In this document: piece by piece, positions 17,410 to 26,986 of the stretch
How positions within the stretch are numbered: the first letter of the stretch is position 1
Layout of the letters: each line of letters opens with the position of its first letter
Source of the DNA: Nostoc sp. TH1S01
GTDB lineage: Bacteria; Cyanobacteriota; Cyanobacteriia; Cyanobacteriales; Nostocaceae
NCBI GenBank assembly: GCA_018993265.1
Contig: JAGKSW010000079.1
Coordinates: 1 to 64,000, forward strand
Direction of reading: 5' to 3'
DNA length: 64,000 bases
Program-made: the position numbers and the translations under genes
The notes under the pieces: generated by a model
What the model saw: only the letters and a program-made list of their open reading frames with translations
What the model was told of the DNA's origin: nothing
The model's database searches: none

Positions 17410-18045
17410 TTATTCAAAATTCTGGTTCTTGAATTCTGAATTCTGCTGTAAGTGTTTGTGTAAAAAGATTTGACGTGAGCGTGGGAGCAAGAATAAATTC
17501 CAATTAGATTCTACTTGATGCATTCTGTAACCTAATTTAAAATACAACTGCCGTGCCTGATGATTATCTTCCAACACATGGAGATATAAGTCTTTAAAAC
17601 CCCATTCATGGCAAATTTTTTCACAGTTCAGTAGTAACTTTGAAGCCACACCATTTCGGCGATATTTTTGGTCAACAGCTAAATTAGACAGATAAAGGAA
17701 ACTTCTACCATGTTGTTTCCATGAATCATAGAAACGCAATCCTAATTCTACAGTGCCTACTAAATTATTAGAGCCACTAATAGTAGTATCAACAGCAACT
17801 AAACAAATATGGTGGGGTAGAGGTGAGGATAAACGATTTCTGAAGTCTTCGTAAATCCCCAGACGTAACAACGGAAACGCCCATCCCCAGAAACCAGTTT
17901 GAGAGTGAAAACTTTCAGCAATAATCCGGGAAATAGCAGTCAAATCAGTAGGTGTAGCCGCACGAATTTGGAATTTATGGGAAGCTTGATTTGCGGCTGA
18001 TGTCAGTGGTTGTTCGTGAGATGAGTCAAAAAACCAGGATGTCAA
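17410..18045 (-). CDS. GNAT-family N-acetyltransferase
   Basis: 211 residues. GNAT enzymes move acetyl from acetyl-CoA to amines or protein N-termini. The fold signature is clear: IRAATPTDLTAISRIIAESF (beta1-alpha1), LYLSNLAVDQKYRRNGVASKLL (beta4 and the RxxGxA acetyl-CoA loop), YLHVLEDNHQARQLYFKLGY (beta5/alpha4). RimI-like in general layout, but the substrate is unknown. The ORF start is a TTG (MTSWFF), so the first ~25 residues are uncertain; no in-frame ATG lies before the domain. Confidence 0.85.
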   Translation of the reverse strand: MTSWFFDSSHEQPLTSAANQASHKFQIRAATPTDLTAISRIIAESFHSQTGFWGWAFPLLRLGIYEDFRNRLSSPLPHHICLVAVDTTISGSNNLVGTVELGLRFYDSWKQHGRSFLYLSNLAVDQKYRRNGVASKLLLNCEKICHEWGFKDLYLHVLEDNHQARQLYFKLGYRMHQVESNWNLFLLPRSRQIFLHKHLQQNSEFKNQNFE

Positions 18046-19048
18046 GGTTACTCTATTATTAATAGTATTTTACAAAAATTTTCTCAAATATTCTAAAACA
18101 CCGTTTGCTACTGTAAATACAATTGTTTTATGTAGTTTAATATCAATAAACTATTTAGGTATTCTAGGTTCTTCTGTAAGTAAATAACACACTCAGCATC
18201 CTTTTGGGGAATCTCAACAATTAACTGACACAACTAATAAAATAATCTCAGCAATTGTGAGCCTTGAGTAACAGGGACTGAGTATTGACAATTGAGAATA
18301 CTATTCTATCCATGTCGTCCAGTCAGGTTTTTTGCTGCTGCGAGGGGAAATTTGTTCATCATCCCTTCCTAATTTTGCTTCTGAGTTATGCGAACCAGTG
18401 AAGTTAAACCTGTCCTATTACCGTATTTATACTGAAAAAGTCAGACAAAATATTTTTGAGATAATAGTGTACTTGTTTTGCGATCGCCTAGATAAACTAA
18501 GTACATGCTGTAATAGTTAAAGCAGCATTAATCTGTGACAGCCCCATGCCAGTTGTCTAACTGATGGTTATGATTGCTAAATTAGAACAAACAATTAGTC
18601 TAATAGTATACTTTGCCTTTAACACCCATAGTTGTGACCTAGCTCACTCTCCCGTGACTAAAATTAATAAAATTTACTTGCAAGTGTTATTACAACGGCG
18701 ACAAAGGGCAAACTTAATAAGCAGCTTCAGTTAACTTTTTTCCACCAGACCTGAATGCTGTGTGTAGTCATCAAAAATTTTCACAGGAGGTGAAACAAGA
18801 CTTGACAAGCCAGCATCTACTCTGTAGTACAAAAACAAACCATCCCAGCAACTGTGCTGTATCAGAGCAAGTGGCAAACATTACCACCTATTGAGGCTAA
18901 TTACTGTGAGTAGATACTCTTACACCCAGCATTTGTGTAGCCATAAACCCCGATTGGGCAAAATGCTCTGCTCTTACCTGATTCAGAAAAACTACCTCCT
19001 GAGCAGATTATTCTTTATTCAACTGCTGTTGCAGCAGGAAAGCGGTGC
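18046..19048. other. Long non-coding region upstream of cyaC
   Basis: About 1 kb between the divergent GNAT and cyaC genes. Contains a CRP-like site (separate entry) and a HIP1-like site near 18480. A 56-codon ORF at 18564-18734 (start MVMIAKLEQT, basic helical C-terminus QVLLQRRQRANLI) has no Shine-Dalgarno and no recognised family, so it is not called as a gene. A 62-codon ORF at 18332-18520 looks random. The cyaC ATG is preceded by AGGAA. Confidence 0.5.
18633..18648. promoter_or_regulatory. Candidate cAMP-receptor (CRP-type) binding site
   Basis: TGTGACCTAGCTCACT matches the CRP/AnCrpA consensus TGTGA-N6-TCACA at nine of ten defined positions. It lies 401 bp upstream of the adenylate cyclase gene cyaC, suggesting feedback by cAMP. 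A single 10-base match can occur by chance, and no promoter was mapped next to it. Confidence 0.35.
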
Positions 19049-22000
19049 ATGAAATCTCAAGTAAACAGTAAGCCGAAAATTTTGGTTGTTGATGACGAAC
19101 CAGACAACCTTGATTTGCTTTACCGTACTTTCTATCGTGATTATAAAGTGTTGCGGGCAACCTCTGGCCCTGCGGCACTAGACCTGCTGGCAGAAGAAGG
19201 AGAAGTCGCAGTGATTATCTCCGATCAGCGGATGCCAATTATGAGTGGTACGGAATTTTTGAGCCTGACAGCAACTCAATATCCAGATATTATCCGGATT
19301 ATTTTAACTGGCTACACTGATGTCGAAGACTTAGTGGAAGCAATCAACGCTGGTAAGGTATTTAAATACGTCACCAAACCGTGGGAAGCTGAAGAACTCA
19401 AAGCAGTGGTACGCCAAGCTTTAGATACCCACAATGTTCTAAAAGCTCGCACCCGCGAACTCACCCGCACGTTGCGTCAAGAATCGCTGCTGAATACTGT
19501 TACTAATACAATTCGCAGTGCTTTAGATTATCGACAAATTTTGCAAGCAATTGTCGATACAGTTGGTCATATGTTAGAGGTAGATGTTTGCCTTTTACGT
19601 CCTTTTCAAGATGAACAGTTAGTAGACGAAGGATTTATCTACCAAAAACTGCCACAGACAGAAATAGAAAAAGAATCAGAAATTTCAGGAGATAGGCCAG
19701 CCACATCTTCCTTGCCTTCGGCTGCTTTGCTAGCTCAAACAGTTTGGGAAACCCGTGAAGTTCAGGTAATTCACGATGTCGCTACTGATGAGCGAATTCA
19801 AGGCGATAATCCGGAATTACAACACAGAGGAACAGCTTTTGCTACTGCAAATATTTGCTCTAGCTTAGTTGTACCACTAATTTGCCAACAAGAATTGTTA
19901 GCTGTGTTAGCACTACATCAATGTCACGAGTCCCGCCTCTGGGGGACTGAGGAAATTCAGCTAGTGACAATGGTGGCAGATCAGGCGGCTCTGGCTTTAT
20001 CTCAAGCTTATGCTTACGAACAGGTACGTGCTTTAGCTAAACGAGAGGCGCTAATTAATACAATTACAACGGCAATTCGCTCTAGCTTAGATCCACAAGA
20101 TATTTTTGCTGCTATTACCCACCAATTAGGACAAGCCTTACAAGTTGATGGCTGTGCGCTGTCTTTATGGACAGAGGAAGATGAAGCTGTTCAGTGTGTG
20201 GGGTTATATGATATTTTTCAACATTCTGACCATACACTCAAACCAGGGCAGAATTCTAATTTAAATATTAATCTTGACTTAATATCTCAATATTTCCCTT
20301 ACTCAACGAAAGCTCCTATTAAAGATAATCCTTTGTTGCAAGAAATTTTGCGGACACAGGAACCGATAGTCATTTCTGATATAAATGTCTGTCCCCTGGA
20401 ATTAAAAGGGTTTGATTTGCCTTTGAAAAAGCCAGCCCGATCGCTGATGGTCGTGCCTTTGTTAGCTGATGGCAAATGTATTGGTAGTATTACCTTGCGG
20501 GAAGGGCGAAAAGTCCGGCGATGGGTATCATCTGATATTGAACTGGCTAAAGCAGTCGCAGCGCAAGCTGCGATCGCTGTACAACAGTCACGCCTCTATC
20601 AGAAAACCCGTGAACAAGCCGAGCGTTTATTGGAACTAGATAAACAAAAAACGGAATTTTTTCAAAACATCTCCCACGAATTCCGCACCCCCATTACTTT
20701 AATTCAAGGGCCATTAGAATCGGCGGTAGCGACTGGTGAAGGGTTATCTTACGCCCAAAGTGCGATCGCCCTACGTAACTCTCGCCGTCTGCTGCGGCTA
20801 GTCAACCAATTACTGGATTTACAGCGCCTAGATGCTGGCCGAATGCAGCCGAGTTTTCGTCCCTGTGATTTAGTCGAATTTGTCAGCCAAATTGTTGAGT
20901 CATTTCGACCCTACTGTGATAAAAAACAACTGCATCTAGCCACTGATTTCGGTGCATGTCCCAAGGTTTACTTAGATATGGAAAAATTTGACAAAGTGGT
21001 TTACAACCTCTTGTCCAATGCCATGAAGTTTACACCTGAAAACGGCACAATCAGCGTTACACTCCAACATCAAGGCGAATACTGCATTCTCCAAGTCAAA
21101 GACACAGGAATTGGTATTATTCAAGGGCAGATTCCGATGTTATTTGAGCGATTCCGTCAAGCTGAAGGCTCAGAAAACCGTTCCTATGAAGGTAGCGGCT
21201 TGGGTTTGGCCTTAGTCAAAGAATTGGTAGAACTGCATGGCGGGAAAATCACTGTAGACTCAGTGTATGGTGAAGGAACTACTTTCACATTATGGCTACT
21301 GACTGGGCATGAACACTTACCAATCAACCAAGTATTAGAAACACCTGCTGAATTAAATACTAGCCGTGCTAATGTCGAATTAGCTGATTTGGAACTGATA
21401 GAACCAACAACTGAAAATTTGGAACATATTACAAAAGATTTATCAGTTGTTTCCCCGACTAACAATTCCGCACTCAGCAACACCAATTCACGCACTTTGA
21501 CAGAGCCATCAACGCCACAAGGTTCTAAGCACTCTATCTTAGTTGTTGACGACAACCCAGATTTACGAACTTACGTATCCGATATCATTCGTCGTAATGG
21601 TTATCAAGTTTACACGGCTCGTAATGGTTATGAAGGGTTTGGTATAGTTCAAGAAATATTACCCAGCTTGATTGTTACAGATTTGATGATGCCTTTGGTG
21701 ACAGGCTTGGAAATGATTCGGATGATTCGCTCTGATGAGAAACTGAAAGGAATTCCGATCATTTTGCTCACAGCCAAAGTTGATGAAGAAACCCGCATTG
21801 AAAGCACAGAACACGGTGCAGATGCTTATTTAGCCAAACCCTTTAACGACCGAGAACTTCTAGCAGAGGTCAGAAATCTTTTGGCCTTGAAGGAAAATGA
21901 ACGAAGAGTTGTGGAACTCAATACTTATCTCACAGAATCAGTCCTCAAGCGATTTTTGCCAAGTGTATTGGTGCAGAAAGCCGCCGCAGGAGATTTAACT

Positions 22001-22609
22001 TTAGATTTACGTCCTGAACCACGGTTGATTACAGTTTTGTTTAGTGACATTGTCGGGTTTACTCAGTTAGCCAACACTCTCAGGTCTCGACGGGTGGCAG
22101 AATTACTGAATGAATATTTAGAATGTATGACCAAAGTTGTGTTTGACAATGGCGGGACTGTGGATAAATTTATGGGAGATGCAATTTTGGCTTTATATGG
22201 AGCGCCAGAAGAACTAACTCCGAATGAACAGGTACGTCGTGCTGTCAACACCGCCAGAGGAATGCATCGCTCACTAGAACTATTAAACCAGCGTTGGCGA
22301 GAGCAAGGTGTATTTGAAAGCGATGGACGTTCTGGCGTACAGTTTCGCTGCGGAATTCACCAAGGTACAGCAGTTGTCGGGATGTTTGGTAGTGCCGAAC
22401 GCGCCGACTATACAGCTATTGGGCCCAGTGTGAATATTGCAGCCCGATTACAAGCAGCTGCTGTTCCCGGTACGATTTTGGTTTCTGCTGCTGTGGCAGA
22501 TTATTTGCAGGATGAAGAAATTACCAAAGGTAGTCCGCTGAAATTGAAAGGAGTTGATGAAACTGTCCTGACTTTTGCGGTTTCGTCAGATTTAGTAGTT
22601 AATCGCTAA
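19049..22609 (+). CDS. cyaC: Hybrid sensor kinase / class III adenylate cyclase (CyaC type)
   Basis: 1186 residues in the CyaC order. REC1 (10-125; phospho-acceptor Asp59 in IISDQRMP), two GAF domains (about 150-320 and 335-515), HisKA with His543 (ISHEFRTPIT), HATPase_c (645-752; NAMKFTPENG, DTGIGI, GSGLGLAL), REC2 (829-945; Asp878 in IVTDLMMP), and a class III cyclase (about 990-1180). The cyclase has metal Asp1000 and Asp1044, adenine-selecting Lys1040 and the Asp1120/Thr1122 pair (RADYTAIG), Asn1129 and Arg1133, so it should make cAMP. In Anabaena and Spirulina CyaC, kinase autophosphorylation and transfer to a receiver activates the cyclase. AGGAA precedes the ATG. The TonB-like gene follows 60 bp later and may be co-transcribed. 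Confidence 0.95.
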   Translation: MKSQVNSKPKILVVDDEPDNLDLLYRTFYRDYKVLRATSGPAALDLLAEEGEVAVIISDQRMPIMSGTEFLSLTATQYPDIIRIILTGYTDVEDLVEAINAGKVFKYVTKPWEAEELKAVVRQALDTHNVLKARTRELTRTLRQESLLNTVTNTIRSALDYRQILQAIVDTVGHMLEVDVCLLRPFQDEQLVDEGFIYQKLPQTEIEKESEISGDRPATSSLPSAALLAQTVWETREVQVIHDVATDERIQGDNPELQHRGTAFATANICSSLVVPLICQQELLAVLALHQCHESRLWGTEEIQLVTMVADQAALALSQAYAYEQVRALAKREALINTITTAIRSSLDPQDIFAAITHQLGQALQVDGCALSLWTEEDEAVQCVGLYDIFQHSDHTLKPGQNSNLNINLDLISQYFPYSTKAPIKDNPLLQEILRTQEPIVISDINVCPLELKGFDLPLKKPARSLMVVPLLADGKCIGSITLREGRKVRRWVSSDIELAKAVAAQAAIAVQQSRLYQKTREQAERLLELDKQKTEFFQNISHEFRTPITLIQGPLESAVATGEGLSYAQSAIALRNSRRLLRLVNQLLDLQRLDAGRMQPSFRPCDLVEFVSQIVESFRPYCDKKQLHLATDFGACPKVYLDMEKFDKVVYNLLSNAMKFTPENGTISVTLQHQGEYCILQVKDTGIGIIQGQIPMLFERFRQAEGSENRSYEGSGLGLALVKELVELHGGKITVDSVYGEGTTFTLWLLTGHEHLPINQVLETPAELNTSRANVELADLELIEPTTENLEHITKDLSVVSPTNNSALSNTNSRTLTEPSTPQGSKHSILVVDDNPDLRTYVSDIIRRNGYQVYTARNGYEGFGIVQEILPSLIVTDLMMPLVTGLEMIRMIRSDEKLKGIPIILLTAKVDEETRIESTEHGADAYLAKPFNDRELLAEVRNLLALKENERRVVELNTYLTESVLKRFLPSVLVQKAAAGDLTLDLRPEPRLITVLFSDIVGFTQLANTLRSRRVAELLNEYLECMTKVVFDNGGTVDKFMGDAILALYGAPEELTPNEQVRRAVNTARGMHRSLELLNQRWREQGVFESDGRSGVQFRCGIHQGTAVVGMFGSAERADYTAIGPSVNIAARLQAAAVPGTILVSAAVADYLQDEEITKGSPLKLKGVDETVLTFAVSSDLVVNR

Positions 22610-22669
22610 GATCCAAACAAAGTCTTTAAGCTTTGCTAAAGACTTTGAATTATATTTGGCTTTGGTGAT

Positions 22670-23791
22670 ATGACAACGCCTGTTGCAGACAAAACTCCTG
22701 TTCCACCCAAAATTTGGCGACGACATAGCGATCCTCCAAGTTTATGGATTTTTGTCGCTATGAGTTCAGTTTCCCTACATCTGTTGGTTTTCTGGCTGAT
22801 GCGATCGTCTAATGCGTTCGGATTGTGGTTTCCACAGCCAAGCCAAGCTATTGTTCCCATCGAGGTTGTGGAAATTCCTCCCACAGCCAAATCAAAATTA
22901 CCTGCGACGACAGTCTCATCCAAACCAAACAACTCATCACCAAAATCTGTAGCCGAAACTGAAACAGCAAAAACTACACCCAGAAATCAAGATGCTCGTA
23001 CCAGCATTTTGAATCAAAAGGAAGTTGTTGTTTCGCAAAAAAAGACTGAACCATCAGTCAAAAAACCACTTTCGCAGCCAAAACCCACACCAAAAACGAC
23101 ACCGCAACCCAGTTTTACACCTGATTTAACTCAATCTACGCCAACACCCAGACCTACACCAACAATTCCTATTGGTAATCTTCCTTGGAATCGCCGACAA
23201 CAAATCGTTCTCGGAAAAGGAAAGCCATTACCAAGCAGTTTTCCTGCTGACAAACCAACAAATTCAACAACGGGAACAGATAACAATTCTCCTACTCCAA
23301 CCGAAAATCCCTCTCCAAATTCTACAGGTACAACTTCCAACACCCCAACTCAAAGAAATCCCCAGACTTCTCCAACTCCTACAAGCGCAAATTCCAATAC
23401 TTCTAAACAAGCTGGCTCAACAATCACAATAGTACCTTTAGCTGATCAAGAAATGCGCCAACTCAGCAAAGATTTACCTGATGTTCTGGCTAAATACCAG
23501 GGAAGTGGTATCAAAACATTAGCTGCAAATTCCCTCAATGGTGAACTGGGACTTGCACCAGCACAAATTTTAGCCAGCTTTGTAATTGATCAAAATGGTA
23601 GCTTTCAAGAAGCTAGAGTCTTAGAAATACAACCCGCCAACCTCCAAGGCGAAAAAAATCTCTACCAACAAGCAATCAACGAACTTTTCAGCAACGAGAA
23701 GTTTATCCCCGCTTACAACCAAGATGGGAGTAAACCAGAGTTGAGTAATCTGTTTGTCAGAATTACAATTCAACCGATCAATTCTAATTAA
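22670..23791 (+). CDS. TonB-like energy transducer protein
   Basis: 373 residues. An N-terminal cytoplasmic stretch (KIWRRHSDPPS) leads to one transmembrane helix (about 24-42, LWIFVAMSSVSLHLLVFWLM), then a long Pro/Thr/Ser/Lys-rich periplasmic spacer (about 60-255) and a small C-terminal domain (about 260-373) with a TonB-like beta-alpha-beta pattern (ILASFVIDQNGSFQEARVLE, LFVRITIQP). TonB proteins pass proton-motive force from ExbBD to outer-membrane receptors. No exbB/exbD is adjacent; a TonB-dependent receptor lies at 57.8 kb. The call rests on architecture, since the sequence of the C-terminal domain is only weakly TonB-like. Confidence 0.7.
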   Translation: MTTPVADKTPVPPKIWRRHSDPPSLWIFVAMSSVSLHLLVFWLMRSSNAFGLWFPQPSQAIVPIEVVEIPPTAKSKLPATTVSSKPNNSSPKSVAETETAKTTPRNQDARTSILNQKEVVVSQKKTEPSVKKPLSQPKPTPKTTPQPSFTPDLTQSTPTPRPTPTIPIGNLPWNRRQQIVLGKGKPLPSSFPADKPTNSTTGTDNNSPTPTENPSPNSTGTTSNTPTQRNPQTSPTPTSANSNTSKQAGSTITIVPLADQEMRQLSKDLPDVLAKYQGSGIKTLAANSLNGELGLAPAQILASFVIDQNGSFQEARVLEIQPANLQGEKNLYQQAINELFSNEKFIPAYNQDGSKPELSNLFVRITIQPINSN

Positions 23792-23792
23792 A

Positions 23793-23950
23793 ATAGGACT
23801 TACGCAACGCCGATAATATGATTGCGACCGGAACGAAGTGTGGGGAAGCAATCCCAGCGTCAGGGGAGATTACTTCCCGCCACGCCTTCGGCTCGCGGCT
23901 TCGGCTTCGCTCGTAATGACAGATTTACGTTATTTTTGCTTAAGTCTTGT
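23793..23950. repeat. MITE-like repeat
   Basis: About 158 bp with inverted ends AGGACTTACGCAA (near 23797) and TTGCTTAAGTCTT (near 23936-23949), enclosing GC-rich hairpin sequence (CCTTCGGCTCGCGGCTTCGG). The GGCTTACGCAAG end also occurs alone near 50362-50375. This is a common type of cyanobacterial interspersed repeat; no coding capacity. Confidence 0.6.
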
Positions 23951-24003
23951 AAATGATTTGAATTTTCTTTAAAATAGTGTTATAGTGATTAAGTTGAAAA
24001 TTT

Positions 24004-24074
24004 GCGGGCGTAGTTTAGTGGTAAAACTATAGCCTTCCAAGCTATTAATGCGGGTTCGATTCCCGCCGCCCGCT
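24004..24074 (+). tRNA. tRNA-Gly (anticodon UCC)
   Basis: A 71-nt cloverleaf. Acceptor stem GCGGGCG (24004-24010) pairs with CGCCCGC (24067-24073), discriminator U at 24074. The anticodon stem ATAGC/GCTAT holds loop CTTCCAA, anticodon UCC, which decodes GGA/GGG. The T arm is GCGGGTTCGATTCCCGC. CCA is not encoded. A strong terminator follows directly. Confidence 0.97.
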
Positions 24075-24082
24075 TAAAAGCT

Positions 24083-24118
24083 AAAACCCTTGTAAGTTAT
24101 GCCTTACAAGGGTTTTTT
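24083..24118 (+). terminator. Rho-independent terminator after tRNA-Gly
   Basis: A 14-bp stem (24083-24096 with 24103-24116, AAAACCCTTGTAAG arms) with a 6-nt loop, ending in a run of six T. Confidence 0.9.
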
Positions 24119-24268
24119 GTATTTATATGACAGTTCCTGTTGTAGTATTTTTGTACCAAAAAAATACAATAATTTGGGGTAGTTTAGGGTAGTTTGGGTG
24201 TGATTTGGGTGTAAATTCGTTGGAATCCCCGTGAAGTAAGAATCACCGCACTTATAGGGCGGTGAGTG

Positions 24269-25090
24269 TCAAATATAACTAATCCAATCACTCCAACTGC
24301 CCGCATACAGTTTACCTGTATGAATACCAGCCAATTCTAAAGAAAGCAAATTCACACAAGCAGTTACACCAGAACCGCAGTAGACTAAAATCTCTTGAGC
24401 CGTTTGAATGTCTTCCCATCGTTGACGTTGCTGTAGTTGAGAACGTAGATAACCTGATGAATCTGTAACTTCTTGCCAAGGATAGTTAACTGCGCCAGGA
24501 ATATGTCCAGCAATTTTATCAATTGGTTCTCTTTCACCGCGATAGCGATCGCCTTCTCTGGAATCTACCAAAACTACCTGTGGTAAATCTTTACGATTTT
24601 TTACAACTTCTATATCTACTACCAGTTCTGGTTTCATTTGCGGAATAAAATTACCTGTCTGGGGTTCTGGGATAATATCTGTAACTGGATATCCAGCTTG
24701 TTGCCATTCAGTATAGCCACCATCCATAACTACTACTTGTTCATGTCCGAGATAGCGGAGTAACCACCACAAACGAGAAGCAAAAGCCAAGCGGGAGTCA
24801 TCGTAAGCGACAACCAAAGTTTTTTGAGAATTGACACCCATTGCTGATAACTTCTGAGCGAGATTGTTTGGATCAGGTAAAGGATGTCTACCACCATGCT
24901 TACCTACAGGACTGGAAAGATCCTGATTTAAATCCAAATAGTATGATCCTGGAATATGACTTGTTTGATACTGTTTTTGTCCTAATTCGGTATCAGCCAG
25001 AGAAAAACGACAATCTACAATCACAACTTCTGGATTGTTAAGGTGTTTGACAAGCCAAGCTGGCGAAACAAAAAGTTGAGTGTTAACCAT
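24269..25090 (-). CDS. Rhodanese-family sulfurtransferase (3-mercaptopyruvate/thiosulfate type)
   Basis: About 273 residues from the ATG at 25088-25090 (MVNTQLFVSP). Tandem rhodanese domains: an inactive N-terminal half (VVIVDCRFSL, HIPGSYYLDLNQDLS, GGRHPLPD) and a catalytic C-terminal half (VLVDSREGDRYRGEREP, HIPGAVNYPW). The active-site loop reads CGSGVTAC, with the CGSGVT pattern typical of 3-mercaptopyruvate sulfurtransferases, so SseA-type chemistry (sulfur from mercaptopyruvate to cyanide or thiol acceptor) is likely. A TTG four codons upstream is less likely. Divergent from the methyltransferase gene, about 57 bp apart. Confidence 0.93.
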   Translation of the reverse strand: MVNTQLFVSPAWLVKHLNNPEVVIVDCRFSLADTELGQKQYQTSHIPGSYYLDLNQDLSSPVGKHGGRHPLPDPNNLAQKLSAMGVNSQKTLVVAYDDSRLAFASRLWWLLRYLGHEQVVVMDGGYTEWQQAGYPVTDIIPEPQTGNFIPQMKPELVVDIEVVKNRKDLPQVVLVDSREGDRYRGEREPIDKIAGHIPGAVNYPWQEVTDSSGYLRSQLQQRQRWEDIQTAQEILVYCGSGVTACVNLLSLELAGIHTGKLYAGSWSDWISYI

Positions 25091-25147
25091 AAAATGACTC
25101 AAAATTCAAAATATATTTATTAGCTATTTATTGATGTAAAAATTCTC

Positions 25148-26080
25148 ATGCCAGAATTTGATAATTTCATACCACAAGCAACAGCAGATGGTTCTTTCAC
25201 TTTTTTCTCCCAAGAGTTTAGTGAATCATTTCATAGTCATTTTGGTGCTAAACAAGAAAGTTATTTTAAGTTTGTCGAACCAACTCAACTAGCTCAAGCT
25301 GCACGAAAATCTGTTGTGCGCCTATTAGATATTTGTTATGGTCTAGGATACAACACAGCCGCAGCTTTACAGACAATCTGGGCAGTAAATCCTAGTTGTT
25401 ATGTGGAATTAATTGGATTAGAACTGAATCCTGCTGTACCGCAAGCTGCGATCGCTAATCATTTATTTGAGCAATGGAACTACGAATACACACCCATTTT
25501 GAAGCAACTTGCTTTTGAGCAGCAAGCAGAAACAGAACGCCTGCAAGCAAAGTTACTCATTGGTGATGCGCGAGTCTCGATTCAAGAATTAAATCAATCT
25601 GGCTTCAGTGCAGATGCTATTTTTTTAGATCCTTTTTCACCACCTCACTGTCCTCACTTATGGACGGTAGAATTCCTTGAGAAAGTTTCAGTGTGTTTAC
25701 GAAAAAACGGTTTGCTTGCAACTTATTCTTGTGCAGCATCTGTACGTACAGCACTGCAATTAGCGGGGTTAAAGATAGGTTCTACTCCACCAGTCGGTAG
25801 GCGATCGCCTGGTACAGTTGCAGCCCATTCTCAAATTACTGAGCATTTTAGTGACTTCCCACTACCGCCTCTTTCCTTAGAAGAACAGGAACATTTGTTA
25901 ACTCGTGCTGCAATTCCTTACCGCGATCCAGAATTGAATGATCCGCCTGATGTGATCATTACACGGCGACAACAAGAACAACAAGCTTGTTCATTAGAAC
26001 CTACTTCCCGCTGGCGAAAACGTTGGTTACTGAAAAACCAAGCAGCTGACTATCTTAAAATTGGTTCTGACTTGGTTTGA
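25148..26080 (+). CDS. MnmC/MnmD-like SAM-dependent methyltransferase
   Basis: 310 residues of the MnmC N-terminal-domain (DUF752) methyltransferase family. It starts with the family's FTFFSQEFSESFHSHFGAKQES substrate region (seen in pieces), followed by a SAM-binding LLDICYGLGYNTAAAL motif and the downstream LIGDARVSIQEL and AIFLDPFSPPHCPHLW catalytic segment. In bacteria this domain methylates nm5s2U at tRNA position 34 to mnm5s2U. Here the FAD oxidase half of MnmC is absent, so this is a stand-alone methyltransferase, as in Aquifex. HIP1 sites occur inside the gene. Upstream sequence is shared with the divergent sulfurtransferase. Confidence 0.85.
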   Translation: MPEFDNFIPQATADGSFTFFSQEFSESFHSHFGAKQESYFKFVEPTQLAQAARKSVVRLLDICYGLGYNTAAALQTIWAVNPSCYVELIGLELNPAVPQAAIANHLFEQWNYEYTPILKQLAFEQQAETERLQAKLLIGDARVSIQELNQSGFSADAIFLDPFSPPHCPHLWTVEFLEKVSVCLRKNGLLATYSCAASVRTALQLAGLKIGSTPPVGRRSPGTVAAHSQITEHFSDFPLPPLSLEEQEHLLTRAAIPYRDPELNDPPDVIITRRQQEQQACSLEPTSRWRKRWLLKNQAADYLKIGSDLV

Positions 26081-26896
26081 CAATTTGCTAGTGAAATGCA
26101 TCATTTAGCACTCAAACAAGTAATAACTAGTAAGTAGAGTGGTGTAATATTTGTAGTTGTGAAAAGTCAGGAGGCAGTCCCGATGAAACTTATTTCACGA
26201 GCCGAACATGAAAGAGCAGCTAGTATTTTTACTCAGCACTTTTAACTCAGCACGGGCTAAACGCTCCGCTACCGCTAACAGCACTTTCAAGCTAGGAGGC
26301 AGCTATGCTGGAGGTAAGAGGCTTTCAGTTTAATTAACCTTTCTTAATATAGTTTTATTTTTTCCCACCGACTTAATTAAATAAACATTATAAAGTGTAT
26401 CTATGTAAGAATTCAGGATTCAGAATGCAGTATTCATAATAGTTACAATAATCAGCAAAAATTGTGATAAATCAATGTAGCAATCATATTATGGCGGTTC
26501 TCATTCTAGTAAGTTACAAGCAAGAATAATTAACCACAGATGAACGCAGATGAAAACAGATAAATTTGTACCTCAGCAGACTAGAAAACACTATAAAATA
26601 TGAGGATTAGTAAAAGATTTTAGCAAACAATACTTAATATATCTAAATAATGCATAAAAAGTTTAAAAAGAAAATCTCATTTTTTAGATAAATTGAGTGA
26701 TTAAAATATAGTCTCTATACGGAAATATTAAAAAACCTCCGTAAAAAGCCTGATTTAACAGTTGGATGAATTTACGATACTAGAATAAGCATTTAGGATG
26801 TTTACGGTAAGTTTCTCTTATTAAAATTTTATTTATATAAATAAAAATATCCTCTGCAATGATCAAAACAAGCTGCCGAAAAATCAGGCAAAAGGC
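26081..26896. other. Non-coding region with an interrupted small ORF
   Basis: About 816 bp. Positions 26160-26340 hold two strong AGGAGG ribosome binding sites and a small ORF broken by a 45-bp insertion (separate entry). The remainder, 26340-26896, is AT-rich with no recognised element. Confidence 0.5.
26183..26314 (+). pseudogene. Small ORF (about 29 codons) interrupted by a 45-bp repeat insertion
   Basis: AGGAGG at 26169-26174, 8 nt before an ATG at 26183, opens MKLISRAEHERAASIFTQHF then TAA at 26243. From that TAA a 45-bp segment (26243-26287) containing a Nostoc-type repeat (GCACGGGCTAAACGCTCC) is bounded by copies of CAGCACTTT. Removing 45 bp restores the frame as QARRQLCWR followed by TAA, a 29-residue basic peptide. 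A second AGGAGG (26294-26299) precedes MLEVRGFQFN (26305-26337). The family is not recognised. Existence of an original small gene is inferred from the ribosome binding site and the frame restoration. Confidence 0.4.
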
Positions 26897-26986
26897 TTGT
26901 CAAAATGCAAAGCAGAGTATGGTTGCAGGGCTAAACTTGATTTTGGCAGACAGAAACTGTTAATTAAAAAAAAATGGGGTGCCTTT

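Noticed and set aside
18564-18734. 56-codon ORF upstream of cyaC
   Set aside because: No ribosome binding site and no recognised family; described in the gap entry only.
24841-25041. 66-codon ORF antisense to the sulfurtransferase gene
   Set aside because: Complementary-frame shadow of a well-supported gene.
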